Shown: positions 34,508-42,388 of the stretch, in pieces
Position numbering within the stretch: position 1 is the first letter of the stretch
Layout: every line of letters begins with the position of its first letter
Assembly: GCF_009930795.1 (NCBI RefSeq)
Contig: NZ_CP017146.1
Location: 620,001 to 684,000, forward strand
Direction: 5' to 3'
DNA: 64,000 nucleotides
Origin: Marisediminicola antarctica
GTDB taxonomy: Bacteria > Actinomycetota > Actinomycetes > Actinomycetales > Microbacteriaceae
Translations under genes and position numbers: made by a program
Notes under the pieces: generated by a model
The model's database searches: none
What the model was told of the DNA's origin: nothing
What the model saw: the letters and a program-made list of their open reading frames with translations, nothing else

Positions 34508-35641
34508 ATGAGCAAGGGCATGCGTGCCGGCGAGGCGAAGTTCGGATACCTGTTCGTCGCCCCGGCTGTCATCATCATCGGGGTCTTCCTGGTGCTGCCG
34601 ATCTTCCTGGCGCTCTACGTGAGCTTCAGCAACTGGAACGGTCTTGGGTCGCCGCTCGGCAACTCCGAGTTCATCGGCACCGAGAATTACCAGAAGGTAC
34701 TGGTCGACGACGGGCTCAGCAAGAGCGACTTCGGTACCTCGATCCGCAACAACTTCTTCTACGTCATCTTCGTCGTGCCGGCACAGACAGCACTGGCGCT
34801 GTTCCTGGCCGTGCAGGTCAACCGGCGCGTGCTGCGCGGCCGGGGTTTTTTCCGCACAGCGTTTTATTTCCCGAGTGTCACGAGCTCGATCGCGATCACC
34901 ACGATCTTCCTGTTCCTCTTCACGGCCTCCGGCGTTGTCAACTCGATCCTCGCCTTCTTCGGCATCAACGGGCCCAACTGGTTCAAGGACCCGAGCGGGA
35001 TCATCCACAACTTCCTCGGCGTGTTCGGCGTCAATTCGGCGCCTGCCTTTCTCGACGTTCAGGGGCCGCTTGGAATCAGCTGGTGGCAGTGGATCGCCGG
35101 GCCGTCGGTTGCGATGTGCGCACTGATCGCTCTCGCCGTGTTCACGACATCGGGCACCTTCATGCTGCTGTTCCTCGCGGCACTGCAGAACATCGGTGCC
35201 GAGATCGACGAGGCGGCGCTCATGGATGGCTCCGGCCCATTCCGAAAGTTCTTCTCGGTGACGCTGCCGATGCTCAAGCCGACCTTGTTCACGGTGCTCA
35301 CGCTCGGGCTCATCGGCACTTGGCAGGTTTTCGACCAGGTGTATCTGACCGGCGGCAACGGCGCTCCGGCGAAGACGCTGCTGACCCCCGCGTTCCTGGC
35401 CTTCTCGACATCGTTCAACGAGCTGAAGTGGGGTCAGGGCGCTGCGATCTCGTTCATCCTGTTCGCGATCATCGTGGCGCTCACCCTGCTGCAGCGCTTC
35501 ATCCTGCGCGACCGTGATGTCGGCAAGAGAGCCGAGACCAACGCCACGCGGGCGGCCGCCGAGGTCAAGGCCGGCGCGGCGAGGGCCAGCGCGAGAAACG
35601 CCTCCACGAACACCGACACCACGAAGGCGGGCATCCGATGA
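34508..35641 (+). CDS. Sugar ABC transporter permease, MalF-type
   Basis: A 377-residue inner-membrane permease with about six hydrophobic helices, beginning FGYLFVAPAVIIIGVFLVLP after a short cytoplasmic start. The EAA loop that contacts the ATPase is DEAALMDGSGPFRKFFSVTLPMLKP, near residues 237-261. The N-terminal periplasmic loop (NWNGLGSPLGNSEFIGTENY) is typical of MalF/UgpA. It ends in an Ala/Arg/Thr-rich tail (about 345-377) beyond the last helix. It pairs with the next gene (MalG-type), whose ATG overlaps its end as ATGA. No ATPase lies in the cluster, so a shared MsiK-like ATPase elsewhere is expected. Confidence 0.93.
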   Translation: MSKGMRAGEAKFGYLFVAPAVIIIGVFLVLPIFLALYVSFSNWNGLGSPLGNSEFIGTENYQKVLVDDGLSKSDFGTSIRNNFFYVIFVVPAQTALALFLAVQVNRRVLRGRGFFRTAFYFPSVTSSIAITTIFLFLFTASGVVNSILAFFGINGPNWFKDPSGIIHNFLGVFGVNSAPAFLDVQGPLGISWWQWIAGPSVAMCALIALAVFTTSGTFMLLFLAALQNIGAEIDEAALMDGSGPFRKFFSVTLPMLKPTLFTVLTLGLIGTWQVFDQVYLTGGNGAPAKTLLTPAFLAFSTSFNELKWGQGAAISFILFAIIVALTLLQRFILRDRDVGKRAETNATRAAAEVKAGAARASARNASTNTDTTKAGIR

Positions 35642-36543
35642 CGAATCTCACGCAGGCCGCGATCCTCTCCGAACCCGAACGGCCGGCAGCATCGCCCCGC
35701 CGGAAGGGAATCTCGCGCAAGATGCGCTCGTCGATCTTCGCGAGCTACCTGCTGCTCATTCTGCTCGCGCTCGTCTACATTTACCCGTTCCTCATCTCGG
35801 TCGCGGGAAGCTTCAAGACCGATGCCGACAGCACTGCCAACCCGCTCGCCCTGATTCCCCAGACCTGGTCTTTCGCGGCGTACGAGCGGCTCTTCACCGA
35901 CGTGCCCCTGCCGCGCTGGGCGATGAACTCGACGATCATCACCCTGATCGTCACGCTCGGCCGAGTGTTCTTCGACTCGCTCGCCGGGTACGCCCTGTCG
36001 CGGCTTCAGTTTCGCGGTCGCAATCTCATCTTCGCCGGGGTCATCGCGGTCATGGCCGTGCCCGGTGTTGTTCTCCTGATCCCGCGCTTCCTGATTCTCA
36101 AGGAGCTCGGCCTCTATGACAGCTACGGGGGAATGATCATCCCGCTCATCATCGACGCGGCCGGCATCTTCATCATGAAGCAGTTCTTCGAGTCGATCCC
36201 GATCAGCGTGGAGGAGGCCGCCCGCATCGACGGGGCCGGCGTGTTCCGCACCTTCTGGACGATCGTGCTCCCAATGGCCCGGCCAGCGGTCGTGACCCTC
36301 GTGATCCTGAGCTTCCAGGGCTCGTGGAACGAGTTCTCGCACTTCATCGTGTCGCGGTCCGATCCGGACCTGAACACCCTGACGACCGGTGTGGCCGGGC
36401 TCGTGTCGGGCCAGCTTGGCTCGGGCAACCAGTTCCCGATTGTGCTCGCCTCGGCGATGCTCATGACGATCCCGGTCGCGGTCGTGTTCTTCATCTTCCA
36501 GAAGCGGCTGATGAACACGACGGAGGGTGCTGAGAAGGGCTGA
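35638..36543 (+). CDS. Sugar ABC transporter permease, MalG-type
   Basis: This 301-residue partner permease has six hydrophobic helices. Its first is FASYLLLILLALVYIYPFLISV, in parts, preceded by a basic N-terminal tail. The EAA motif is EEAARIDGAGVFRTFWTIVLPMARP near 194-218. The typical MalG region WNEFSHFIVSRSD follows, then closing helices. The start ATG lies inside the MalF-type stop. It would form a heterodimeric channel with that subunit. The stop codon at 36541-36543 is followed immediately by an R1 array, so R1 copy d abuts the operon end with no other terminator visible. Confidence 0.93.
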   Translation: MTNLTQAAILSEPERPAASPRRKGISRKMRSSIFASYLLLILLALVYIYPFLISVAGSFKTDADSTANPLALIPQTWSFAAYERLFTDVPLPRWAMNSTIITLIVTLGRVFFDSLAGYALSRLQFRGRNLIFAGVIAVMAVPGVVLLIPRFLILKELGLYDSYGGMIIPLIIDAAGIFIMKQFFESIPISVEEAARIDGAGVFRTFWTIVLPMARPAVVTLVILSFQGSWNEFSHFIVSRSDPDLNTLTTGVAGLVSGQLGSGNQFPIVLASAMLMTIPVAVVFFIFQKRLMNTTEGAEKG

Positions 36544-36874
36544 CTTTCATCATTCAGGAGTTGGGCTGACTTTCGGCATTCAGCTGGGTGGGGCTGACTT
36601 TCATCATTCAGGAGTTGGGGGTGGGAGTCGCCGGGTGGCCGGGGTTGTCAGGCCCACACAGCTTTCTTCATTCAGGAGTGATTTGCTGTGGACGCCCGGT
36701 ACGCGCAGGAATGGTGCGTCTGCCGCGGAAAATGTGCGGCGAGAGCGATCGGATGCTCGAAGTCCCAGCATCCGCTCGCCGAGCCGGTCACCACTCCTGA
36801 ATGATGAAAGCGGCAGCTGGCCAGCCGCTCCTGAATGATGAAAGCGGCAGCTAGCCAGCCACTCCTGAATGATG
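36544..36874. repeat. R1 element copy d (4 left and 3 right end units)
   Basis: Left end units start at 36544, 36570 (degenerate, CTTTCGGCATTCAGC), 36598 and 36662. Right units are CACTCCTGAATGATGAAAG at 36792-36810, CGCTCCTGAATGATGAAAG at 36826-36844 and a truncated CACTCCTGAATGATG at 36860-36874. The core between 36662 and 36810 aligns with R1 copy c, including CGCAGGAATG and a CGGATGCT/AGCATCCG hairpin. It fills the gap between convergent MalG-type and YczE-type genes and supplies the end of the latter. Confidence 0.88.
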
Positions 36875-37543
36875 GGACTGCGACCCGGTCCCAGCAGCCC
36901 CAGCCCCAGCCCCGGTCCCAGCAGCAGCCCCATCCCCAGCCCCAGCTGCACCAGCAGCCCCAGGCACCCGCAGCAGCGGCAGCGTCACATTGACCATCGG
37001 CCCGATCAGCAGCGCGAAGGCGACCGTTCCGACGCCGACGGTGCCGCCGAGCAGCCAGCCGATCGACAGCACGGTCACCTCGATCACGGTGCGCACGATC
37101 CAGAACCGCACGCCCCAGCGGTCGTGGATGCCCGTCATCAGGCCGTCGCGCGGGCCCGGGCCGAACCGGGCGCCGATGTAGAGCCCGGTGGCGATGGCGA
37201 GGAGTGCGAGGCCGCCGGCGAACAGCAACACCTGGCTCCAGACCTCGGTCGCGAGCGGCAGCACGGCCAAGCCGACCTCGGCACTCGGCCCGATGAGCAG
37301 CACGTTGAGCACTGTGCCGACGCCCGGCTTCTGCCGGATCGGGATCCACAGCAGCAGCACGAGCGCGCCGATGATAATCGTCACCCACCCGAACGGGATG
37401 CCGGTGCGCAGCGATACGCCCTGGGAGAGCACGTCCCACGGCGAGACGCCGATGCCGGCCTGGATCATCATCGCGATCGCGAAGCCGTAGAGAAAAAGGC
37501 CAACGACCAGCTGCGTCACGCGACGGGCAAACACAAACGACAT
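36851..37543 (-). CDS. yczE: YczE-like integral membrane protein
   Basis: A 230-residue membrane protein of the YczE/YitT-like type, with about five hydrophobic helices. It starts MSFVFARRVTQLVVGLFLYG and contains AGIGVSPWDVLSQGVSLRTG, GWVTIIIGALVLLLWIPI and GPGPRDGLMTGIH. The ATG at 37543 faces the MocR-type regulator. The last 35 or so residues, Ala/Gly-rich and ending SHHSGVAG, are encoded by a CCCCAGCCCCAG repeat and then by R1 copy d. The repeat therefore replaced or extended the native C-terminus and supplies the stop codon. The core up to PMVNVTLPLL is likely intact. Function is unknown beyond its pairing with MocR-type YczR regulators. Confidence 0.82.
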   Translation of the reverse strand: MSFVFARRVTQLVVGLFLYGFAIAMMIQAGIGVSPWDVLSQGVSLRTGIPFGWVTIIIGALVLLLWIPIRQKPGVGTVLNVLLIGPSAEVGLAVLPLATEVWSQVLLFAGGLALLAIATGLYIGARFGPGPRDGLMTGIHDRWGVRFWIVRTVIEVTVLSIGWLLGGTVGVGTVAFALLIGPMVNVTLPLLRVPGAAGAAGAGDGAAAGTGAGAGAAGTGSQSHHSGVAG

Positions 37544-37551
37544 AAGAGCAT

Positions 37552-37598
37552 CCAATCGCTCAATTGGTCTTCTCTCAAGAGGCCAATCTTCGTACACT
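37552..37598. promoter_or_regulatory. Divergent yczE/MocR promoter with operator-like repeats
   Basis: CCAAT (37552-37556) and ATTGG (37563-37567) form a palindrome, and a further GGCCAAT (37581-37587) repeats its half-site with TGGCC at 37598. TACACT at 37593-37598 lies 6 bp before the regulator ATG and may be a -10 box, which would make that transcript nearly leaderless. Confidence 0.5.
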
Positions 37599-37604
37599 GG
37601 CCTG

Positions 37605-39017
37605 ATGTCCAGCATCTCAGCCCGCATATTGGATTTGCTCCTGCAAGATTGGCGTAGCAGCGCGCCCGCGTACACCGCACTCGCCGACCGCATCCGTCTG
37701 CTCGTTCTCGACGGACGCATCCCCGTCGGCGCCCGCCTCCCCGCCGAACGCGACCTCGCCCAGCGCCTCGGCGTGAGCCGCACGACCGTCAGCGCGAGCT
37801 ACGCCGGGCTGCGCGAGGTCGGCTACCTCTCCAGCGTGCGCGGATCCGGCAGCATCGCGCGGCTGCCCGGCCGCGCGCCCGTGCCGCTCCACGAGCCGAG
37901 CGCCGGGTTTCTCGACTTCAGCAAGGCGGCCCTGCCCGCGAGCCCCCTGCTGGCGGATGCCGCGGTGCGCGCCGCGCAGGCCCTTCCGGCCTACCTCGCC
38001 GACACCGGTTTCGACCCGATCGGGCTGCCCCGGCTGCGCCAGGCGGTCGCCGATCGCTACGCCGCCCGGGGCCTGCCGACCGACGCCGAGCAGGTCATGA
38101 TCACGATCGGTGCCCAGCACGCGATCGCGCTGCTCGCGCGGGTGCTGCTCGATCGCGGCGACAGCGCGCTGGTCGAGTCGCCGAGCTATCCGCACGCCTA
38201 CGACGCGCTGCGGGGCGCGGGCGCCCGGCTTGTTCCGGTCGGCGTCTCGAGCGACGGCGGCTGGGACGAGGACGCCCTCGAGCAGGGCCTTCGCCGCACG
38301 AGCCCCGCGCTCGCCTACGTGATGCCCGACTTCCACAACCCGACCGGCCGGGTCATGAGCGCCGAGCTCCGGGAGCGGATGCTGGGACTCGCGGCCCTCC
38401 AGGGCACCACGATCATCGCCGACGAGACCATGGCCGAGCTCGGCATCGACGAGCCGGAGACCATGCCGCCGCTCGCCAGCTACGGCCCGGCGGTCTCGAT
38501 CGGGTCGCTCGGCAAGACCGTCTGGGGCGGCGTGCGGATCGGGTGGATTCGCGCCGAGCCGCAGCTGATCCAGAAGCTTGTGCGCGCCCGGTCCGCCGGC
38601 GACCTCGGCACGCCGATCCTCGAGCAGCTCATCGCGATCGAGTTGCTCGGCCGGTACGACGACGTACTCGCGGGGCGGCGGGAGCAGCTGCGCCTCGGGC
38701 GCGCGTACCTCGAGCGCGCCGTTGGCGAGGCGCTCCCGCAGTGGACCGTGCCGCACGTCAACGGCGGCCTCACCACCTGGGTGAACCTCGGACGGCCGGC
38801 CAGCTCCCAGCTCACCCTCGCCGCCCGCAACGAGGGTCTGGTGCTCGCCTCCGGCCCGCGGTTCGGAATCGACGGTGCGTTCGAGCGGTTCCTGCGGCTA
38901 CCGTTCAGCTATACCCCCGACGAGACCGACCGCGCGGTCGCGTCGCTCGCCCGGGCGTGGGGAGCGCTGTCGCGGCATCCGCTCCCGGAGCAGAATTATC
39001 TGGCCGCCGTCGTCTGA
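37605..39017 (+). CDS. MocR-family regulator (GntR helix-turn-helix fused to aminotransferase-like domain)
   Basis: A 470-residue fusion. Residues 1-80 are a GntR winged helix (LADRIRLLVLDGRIPVGARLPAERDLAQRLGVSRTTVSASYAGL, in parts). The rest is a fold-type I aminotransferase-like domain with PLP-binding Lys304 in SIGSLGKTVWGG, an upstream PDFHNPTGRVM, and an Asp/Tyr pocket. MocR proteins use PLP as a ligand-sensing group rather than for catalysis. The YczR subgroup is usually divergent from yczE, as here, and this is the strongest clue to its target. The start is ATG 37605 with no Shine-Dalgarno, fitting a short or absent leader. Confidence 0.92.
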   Translation: MSSISARILDLLLQDWRSSAPAYTALADRIRLLVLDGRIPVGARLPAERDLAQRLGVSRTTVSASYAGLREVGYLSSVRGSGSIARLPGRAPVPLHEPSAGFLDFSKAALPASPLLADAAVRAAQALPAYLADTGFDPIGLPRLRQAVADRYAARGLPTDAEQVMITIGAQHAIALLARVLLDRGDSALVESPSYPHAYDALRGAGARLVPVGVSSDGGWDEDALEQGLRRTSPALAYVMPDFHNPTGRVMSAELRERMLGLAALQGTTIIADETMAELGIDEPETMPPLASYGPAVSIGSLGKTVWGGVRIGWIRAEPQLIQKLVRARSAGDLGTPILEQLIAIELLGRYDDVLAGRREQLRLGRAYLERAVGEALPQWTVPHVNGGLTTWVNLGRPASSQLTLAARNEGLVLASGPRFGIDGAFERFLRLPFSYTPDETDRAVASLARAWGALSRHPLPEQNYLAAVV

Positions 39018-39085
39018 TGGGCAGTCCGACCGCATCCGCCCAGCGAAGATGACAGATACTGGACCCCGTCGTCGAAAGGATTCCC

Positions 39086-40783
39086 ATGAACAACCTCGAC
39101 AGAATGCCCTGGCTCAGCGCCTACGCCGACGGCGTGCCGGACGAGATCGAGCCGATCAACCAGACGCTCGTCGACATGATCGACGAGGCCGTCTCCAACT
39201 ACCGGCGCGACGTCGCGCTCGAGTTCTTTGGGGCGGAAACGACCTATAACGAGCTCGGCGACAAGATCGCACTCGCGGCCGAGGGACTGCGCCGGCTCGG
39301 GGTGAAGGCCGGAGACCGCGTCGCGATCGTTCTGCCGAATTGTCCGCAGCACGTCGTCGCCTTCTACGCGGTGTTGCGGCTCGGCGCGATCGTCGTCGAG
39401 CACAACCCGCTCTACACGGCGCGCGAGCTGCGCCATCAGTTCGAGGACCACGGCGCGCGAATCGCTATCGTCTGGGACAAGGTCTACGACACGGTGGCCG
39501 GCTTTCCGAAAGATATCCGGCTCGAACGCATCGTCTCGGTCGACCTCACCTCCGCACTGCCGTTCGGCAAGCGGTTCGCGCTGCGCCTGCCGATCCCGAA
39601 GGCCCGCACTGCGCGGGCCGCGATGACGGCGACCCCCTCCGGGCGCAACGTGTTCACCTGGGACCGCCTGGTGTCCGGACGTCGCCTGTCGAAGCGCCAT
39701 CCGGCTCCCCGGCCGAGCGACACCGCGCTGCTGCAGTACACGAGCGGAACCAGCGGCACGCCCAAGGGAGCGATCCTCACCCACGCGAACCTGCGGGCGA
39801 ACGCGGCGCAGGGGGAGGCCTGGGTTCCCGGGCTGAACCCGGGCAAGGAGACCTTCTATGCGGTGCTGCCGCTGTTTCACGCCTACGGGCTCACCCTGTG
39901 CCTGACCTTCGCGATGAGCATCGGCGCGCGGCTCGTGCTGTTCCCGCGCTTCGACGTCGACCTCGTGCTGGCTGCCGCACGCACGTCGCCGCCGACATTC
40001 CTGCCGGCCGTGCCGCCGATCTACGACCAGCTCGCCGCGGCCGCGGAGTCGCGGAATGTCGACCTGAGCAGCATCCGCTTCTCGATCTCGGGGGCGATGA
40101 GCCTGCCCCTCGAGACCGTGCGGCGCTGGGAGGCCGTGACCGGGGGGCTCCTCGTCGAGGGCTACGGCATGACCGAGTCCTCACCCGTCGCGCTCGGCAA
40201 CCCGATGGGGCCGTCACGCAGGCCCGGGACCGTTGGCGTACCGTTCCCGAGCACCGAGATCCGCGTCGTCGACCCCGCCGACCCGACCATCGACCGACCC
40301 AACGGTGAGCCGGGGGAGCTGCTGATTCGCGGGCCGCAGGTGTTTCACGGGTACTGGCAGAACCCTGAGGACACCGCGCACACCCTCATGCTCGACGGCT
40401 GGCTTCGCACCGGCGACATCGTCACGGTCGCGCCCGACGGCTTCGTCACCGTTGTCGACCGGGTGAAGGAGCTCATCATCACCGGCGGCTTCAATGTGTC
40501 GCCGTCCGAGGTCGAGGCGGCGCTGCTCGCGCACCCGGATGTCACGGCCGCCGCGGTCGTCGGCCTCCCGCACCAGTCGGGCGGCGAGGAGGTGTCGGCG
40601 GCGGTCGTGCTGCGCGCGGGCGCCACCTTCGACTCCGCTGCTCTGCGCAATTTCTGCCGCGAGAGCCTCGCCGGATACAAGGTACCCAAGCGCGTCGTCG
40701 TGCTCGACGAGCTGCCCCGCTCGCTCATCGGCAAGGTCATGCGGCGCGAGGTGCGCGATGCGTTGCTGGCGGGGCGTGGATAA
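39086..40783 (+). CDS. Long-chain-fatty-acid-CoA ligase family (AMP-binding enzyme)
   Basis: A 565-residue adenylate-forming enzyme, expected to activate a carboxylic acid with ATP and coenzyme A. The A3 loop reads YTSGTSGTPKGAILTH (near 217-232), and the A5 motif appears as VEGYGMTESSP. The A7/A8 hinge is GWLRTGDIVTVAPDGFVTVVDRVKE, and the A10 catalytic Lys lies in RSLIGKVMRRE near the end. The FadD-like N-terminal NCPQHVVAFYAVLRLGAIVVEHNPLY is typical of the long/medium-chain type. It begins after GAAAGGATTCCC. It follows the MocR gene by 68 bp but is probably an independent gene. Confidence 0.93.
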   Translation: MNNLDRMPWLSAYADGVPDEIEPINQTLVDMIDEAVSNYRRDVALEFFGAETTYNELGDKIALAAEGLRRLGVKAGDRVAIVLPNCPQHVVAFYAVLRLGAIVVEHNPLYTARELRHQFEDHGARIAIVWDKVYDTVAGFPKDIRLERIVSVDLTSALPFGKRFALRLPIPKARTARAAMTATPSGRNVFTWDRLVSGRRLSKRHPAPRPSDTALLQYTSGTSGTPKGAILTHANLRANAAQGEAWVPGLNPGKETFYAVLPLFHAYGLTLCLTFAMSIGARLVLFPRFDVDLVLAAARTSPPTFLPAVPPIYDQLAAAAESRNVDLSSIRFSISGAMSLPLETVRRWEAVTGGLLVEGYGMTESSPVALGNPMGPSRRPGTVGVPFPSTEIRVVDPADPTIDRPNGEPGELLIRGPQVFHGYWQNPEDTAHTLMLDGWLRTGDIVTVAPDGFVTVVDRVKELIITGGFNVSPSEVEAALLAHPDVTAAAVVGLPHQSGGEEVSAAVVLRAGATFDSAALRNFCRESLAGYKVPKRVVVLDELPRSLIGKVMRREVRDALLAGRG

Positions 40784-40810
40784 CTCGGCCCACTCCCAAC
40801 TGGGGCGCGC

Positions 40811-40825
40811 TACCCTCTAGGGGTA
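40811..40825. promoter_or_regulatory. CsoR-type operator 1
   Basis: TACCC-TCTAG-GGGTA, a palindrome with 5-bp arms and 5-bp spacer. It has the same layout as known CsoR operators and as the sites at 42353 and 45493. It is 51 bp before the probable start of the His-rich protein. A TATGTG beginning at the end of the site may be the -10 region. Confidence 0.75.
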
Positions 40826-40876
40826 TGTGCGTGGGTTTGGGATGCCGAACTGCCACCAATGAGCAAGGAGGGCGAG

Positions 40877-41407
40877 ATGAAGGCTGCGCTGCGCCCTGCC
40901 CTCCCGCTCCTCATCGGGATCGCACTCGCGGCCGTGCTCGCGCTTGTCGCGATGCACTCGCTGGCGTTCGGAACCTCCGCGGCGATTGTCGGATCGCACC
41001 ACTCGGTCGGCTACGCGACGGAAGCCGCGTACGACACCGATCACCAGGCGGACCTTGCCGTGCCCGATCACGACACCGCGACCGCGGACGCGCACGATCA
41101 CGATCATGGCGCCGCGACCATCGACGCGCACGATCACGGCACTCAGACCGTCGACGCGCACGCGCACGACACCGCGACCGCCGACGCGCACGATCACGGC
41201 GCATCCGCGGTGTGCGCCTCGTCCGACGGCGCGGAGTGCTGCTCGTGGGTGGCCAACGCCTCGGGGGCGCCGACCATCACCCTCCACGCGTTCCCCGGAA
41301 CGGTAGTCCCGGCCCTCGCGGAATCCACGCCGGTTGCTTCGCTGTTCGCCACGGAAGCCGCAGAGCGTCCGCCGTCACGCGCTCTTCTGTCGGTCATCCG
41401 CGTCTAG
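40877..41407 (+). CDS. His/Asp-rich secreted protein, DUF6153-like
   Basis: A 176-residue protein starting at ATG after AAGGAGGGCGAG. A signal peptide (LPLLIGIALAAVLALVAMHS) is followed by a region with tandem AHDHDHG/AHDHGT-type units (about 55-110), where His and Asp dominate. Then come Cys-containing CASSDGAECCSW and a C-terminus SRALLSVIRV resembling DUF6153 proteins, although assignment is by look only. The His and Cys content and its position under a CsoR-type operator suggest it binds copper outside the cytoplasm. The repeats are encoded by in-frame GACGCGCACGATCACGG-like DNA units, so length may vary between strains. Confidence 0.65.
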   Translation: MKAALRPALPLLIGIALAAVLALVAMHSLAFGTSAAIVGSHHSVGYATEAAYDTDHQADLAVPDHDTATADAHDHDHGAATIDAHDHGTQTVDAHAHDTATADAHDHGASAVCASSDGAECCSWVANASGAPTITLHAFPGTVVPALAESTPVASLFATEAAERPPSRALLSVIRV

Positions 41408-41508
41408 GCCAGCGCTCGCCACCGACATTGCCGAACCGACATTGCCGACCGAGGGCCCAGCCCCGTCGGCGCGACCGTACACTTCCCAGATACGAACGGA
41501 CAACAACC

Positions 41509-42153
41509 ATGACCAGCACACGCACCAGCACACGAACACGCACCGTACTCGCCGCATCTGCCGCCCTCGTTGCCGCCCTGACCCTCGCGTCGTGCGCGCC
41601 AACCGAACCCGCGTCGGTGAGCGAGCCCGCGGCATCCGCTCCGGAGACCGAGCTCAACGCGGCCGAACTCGCGGAGTTCAATGAGGCCGACATCATGTTC
41701 GCCCAGATGATGATTCCGCACCACAGGCAGGCCGTCGCCATGAGTGACACCCTTCTCGCGAAGACCGGGATCAGCGCGGAGACCGTGGCGCTCGCCGAGG
41801 AGATCAAGGCCGCGCAGGAGCCCGAGATCGCCCAGCTCAACGGCCTGCTCGTCGCCTGGGGATTCGACGAGATGACCGCTGACGACGACATGGCCGGCAT
41901 GGACCACTCCTCCGGCATGATGACCGACGACGACATGGCGGCGCTCGATGACGCGACGGGGTCCGAGGCCGAGCGCCTCTACCTCGAGCAGATGATCGAG
42001 CACCACGAGGGCGCGATCATCATGGCCAGCCCCCAGATCATCGACGGCGAGAACGCGGATGCTGTCGCGCTCGCGGAAGCCATCGAGAGCGCCCAGCAGA
42101 AGGAAATCTCCGAGATGAAGAAGCTGCTCGCCGCTCTGCCGGCTGCCGGCTAG
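41509..42153 (+). CDS. DUF305 lipoprotein (copper-associated)
   Basis: A 214-residue exported protein. The signal peptide has lipobox TLASC (Cys29), and an Ala/Glu-rich linker precedes a four-helix DUF305 domain. Its two signature repeats are MMIPHHRQAVAMSD (near 65-78) and MIEHHEGAIIMA (near 162-173), each with an HH pair. A Met/Asp-rich loop lies between (DDDMAGMDHSSGMMTDDDMA). DUF305 proteins such as CopM bind copper in the periplasm or at the cell surface. It follows the His-rich gene by 101 bp on the same strand and is probably under the same CsoR-type control. A much longer frame upstream is an artefact. Confidence 0.9.
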   Translation: MTSTRTSTRTRTVLAASAALVAALTLASCAPTEPASVSEPAASAPETELNAAELAEFNEADIMFAQMMIPHHRQAVAMSDTLLAKTGISAETVALAEEIKAAQEPEIAQLNGLLVAWGFDEMTADDDMAGMDHSSGMMTDDDMAALDDATGSEAERLYLEQMIEHHEGAIIMASPQIIDGENADAVALAEAIESAQQKEISEMKKLLAALPAAG

Positions 42154-42250
42154 GGCGCGTCTGCTGGCTAGGGCGCGGCCGCTGGCCTAGGGCGCGGCCG
42201 CCGGCTAGGGCGCGTCTGCTGGCTAGGGCGCGGCCGCTGGCTAGAGCGCG
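42150..42250. repeat. GGCTAGGGCGCG tandem repeat after the DUF305 gene
   Basis: About five copies of a 21- to 22-bp unit around CTGGCTAGGGCGCG, with GTCTG or GCCG variants, begin at the DUF305 stop codon and reach 42250. The unit supplies the TAG stop context. Confidence 0.75.
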
Positions 42251-42257
42251 TGTGCCG

Positions 42258-42310
42258 CGCGGGTGTTGTTCACCCGCGCGGTGGTTATCGCACCCGCGGG
42301 TGTGAACAAC
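42258..42310. repeat. R2 repeat, copy 2
   Basis: Arms GTTGTTCAC (42265-42273) and GTGAACAAC (42302-42310) with an inner CCGCG/CGCGG pairing. It matches R2 copy 1 at 5919-5968 in the GCGGGTGTTGTTCAC block and the ATCGCA centre. It lies 79 bp upstream of the copper ATPase start. Confidence 0.6.
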
Positions 42311-42352
42311 GACCGCGCGAAGTGTGGGGGGCACGAAGTTGGCTCTGAGGGA

Positions 42353-42367
42353 TACCCCCTATGGGTA
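42353..42367. promoter_or_regulatory. CsoR-type operator 2
   Basis: TACCC-CCTAT-GGGTA, 21 bp before the CopB-type ATPase ATG. TATAC overlaps its right arm, where a -10 box would be blocked by a bound repressor. Confidence 0.8.
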
Positions 42368-42388
42368 TACGGGCGTAGGCTTGCCGTC

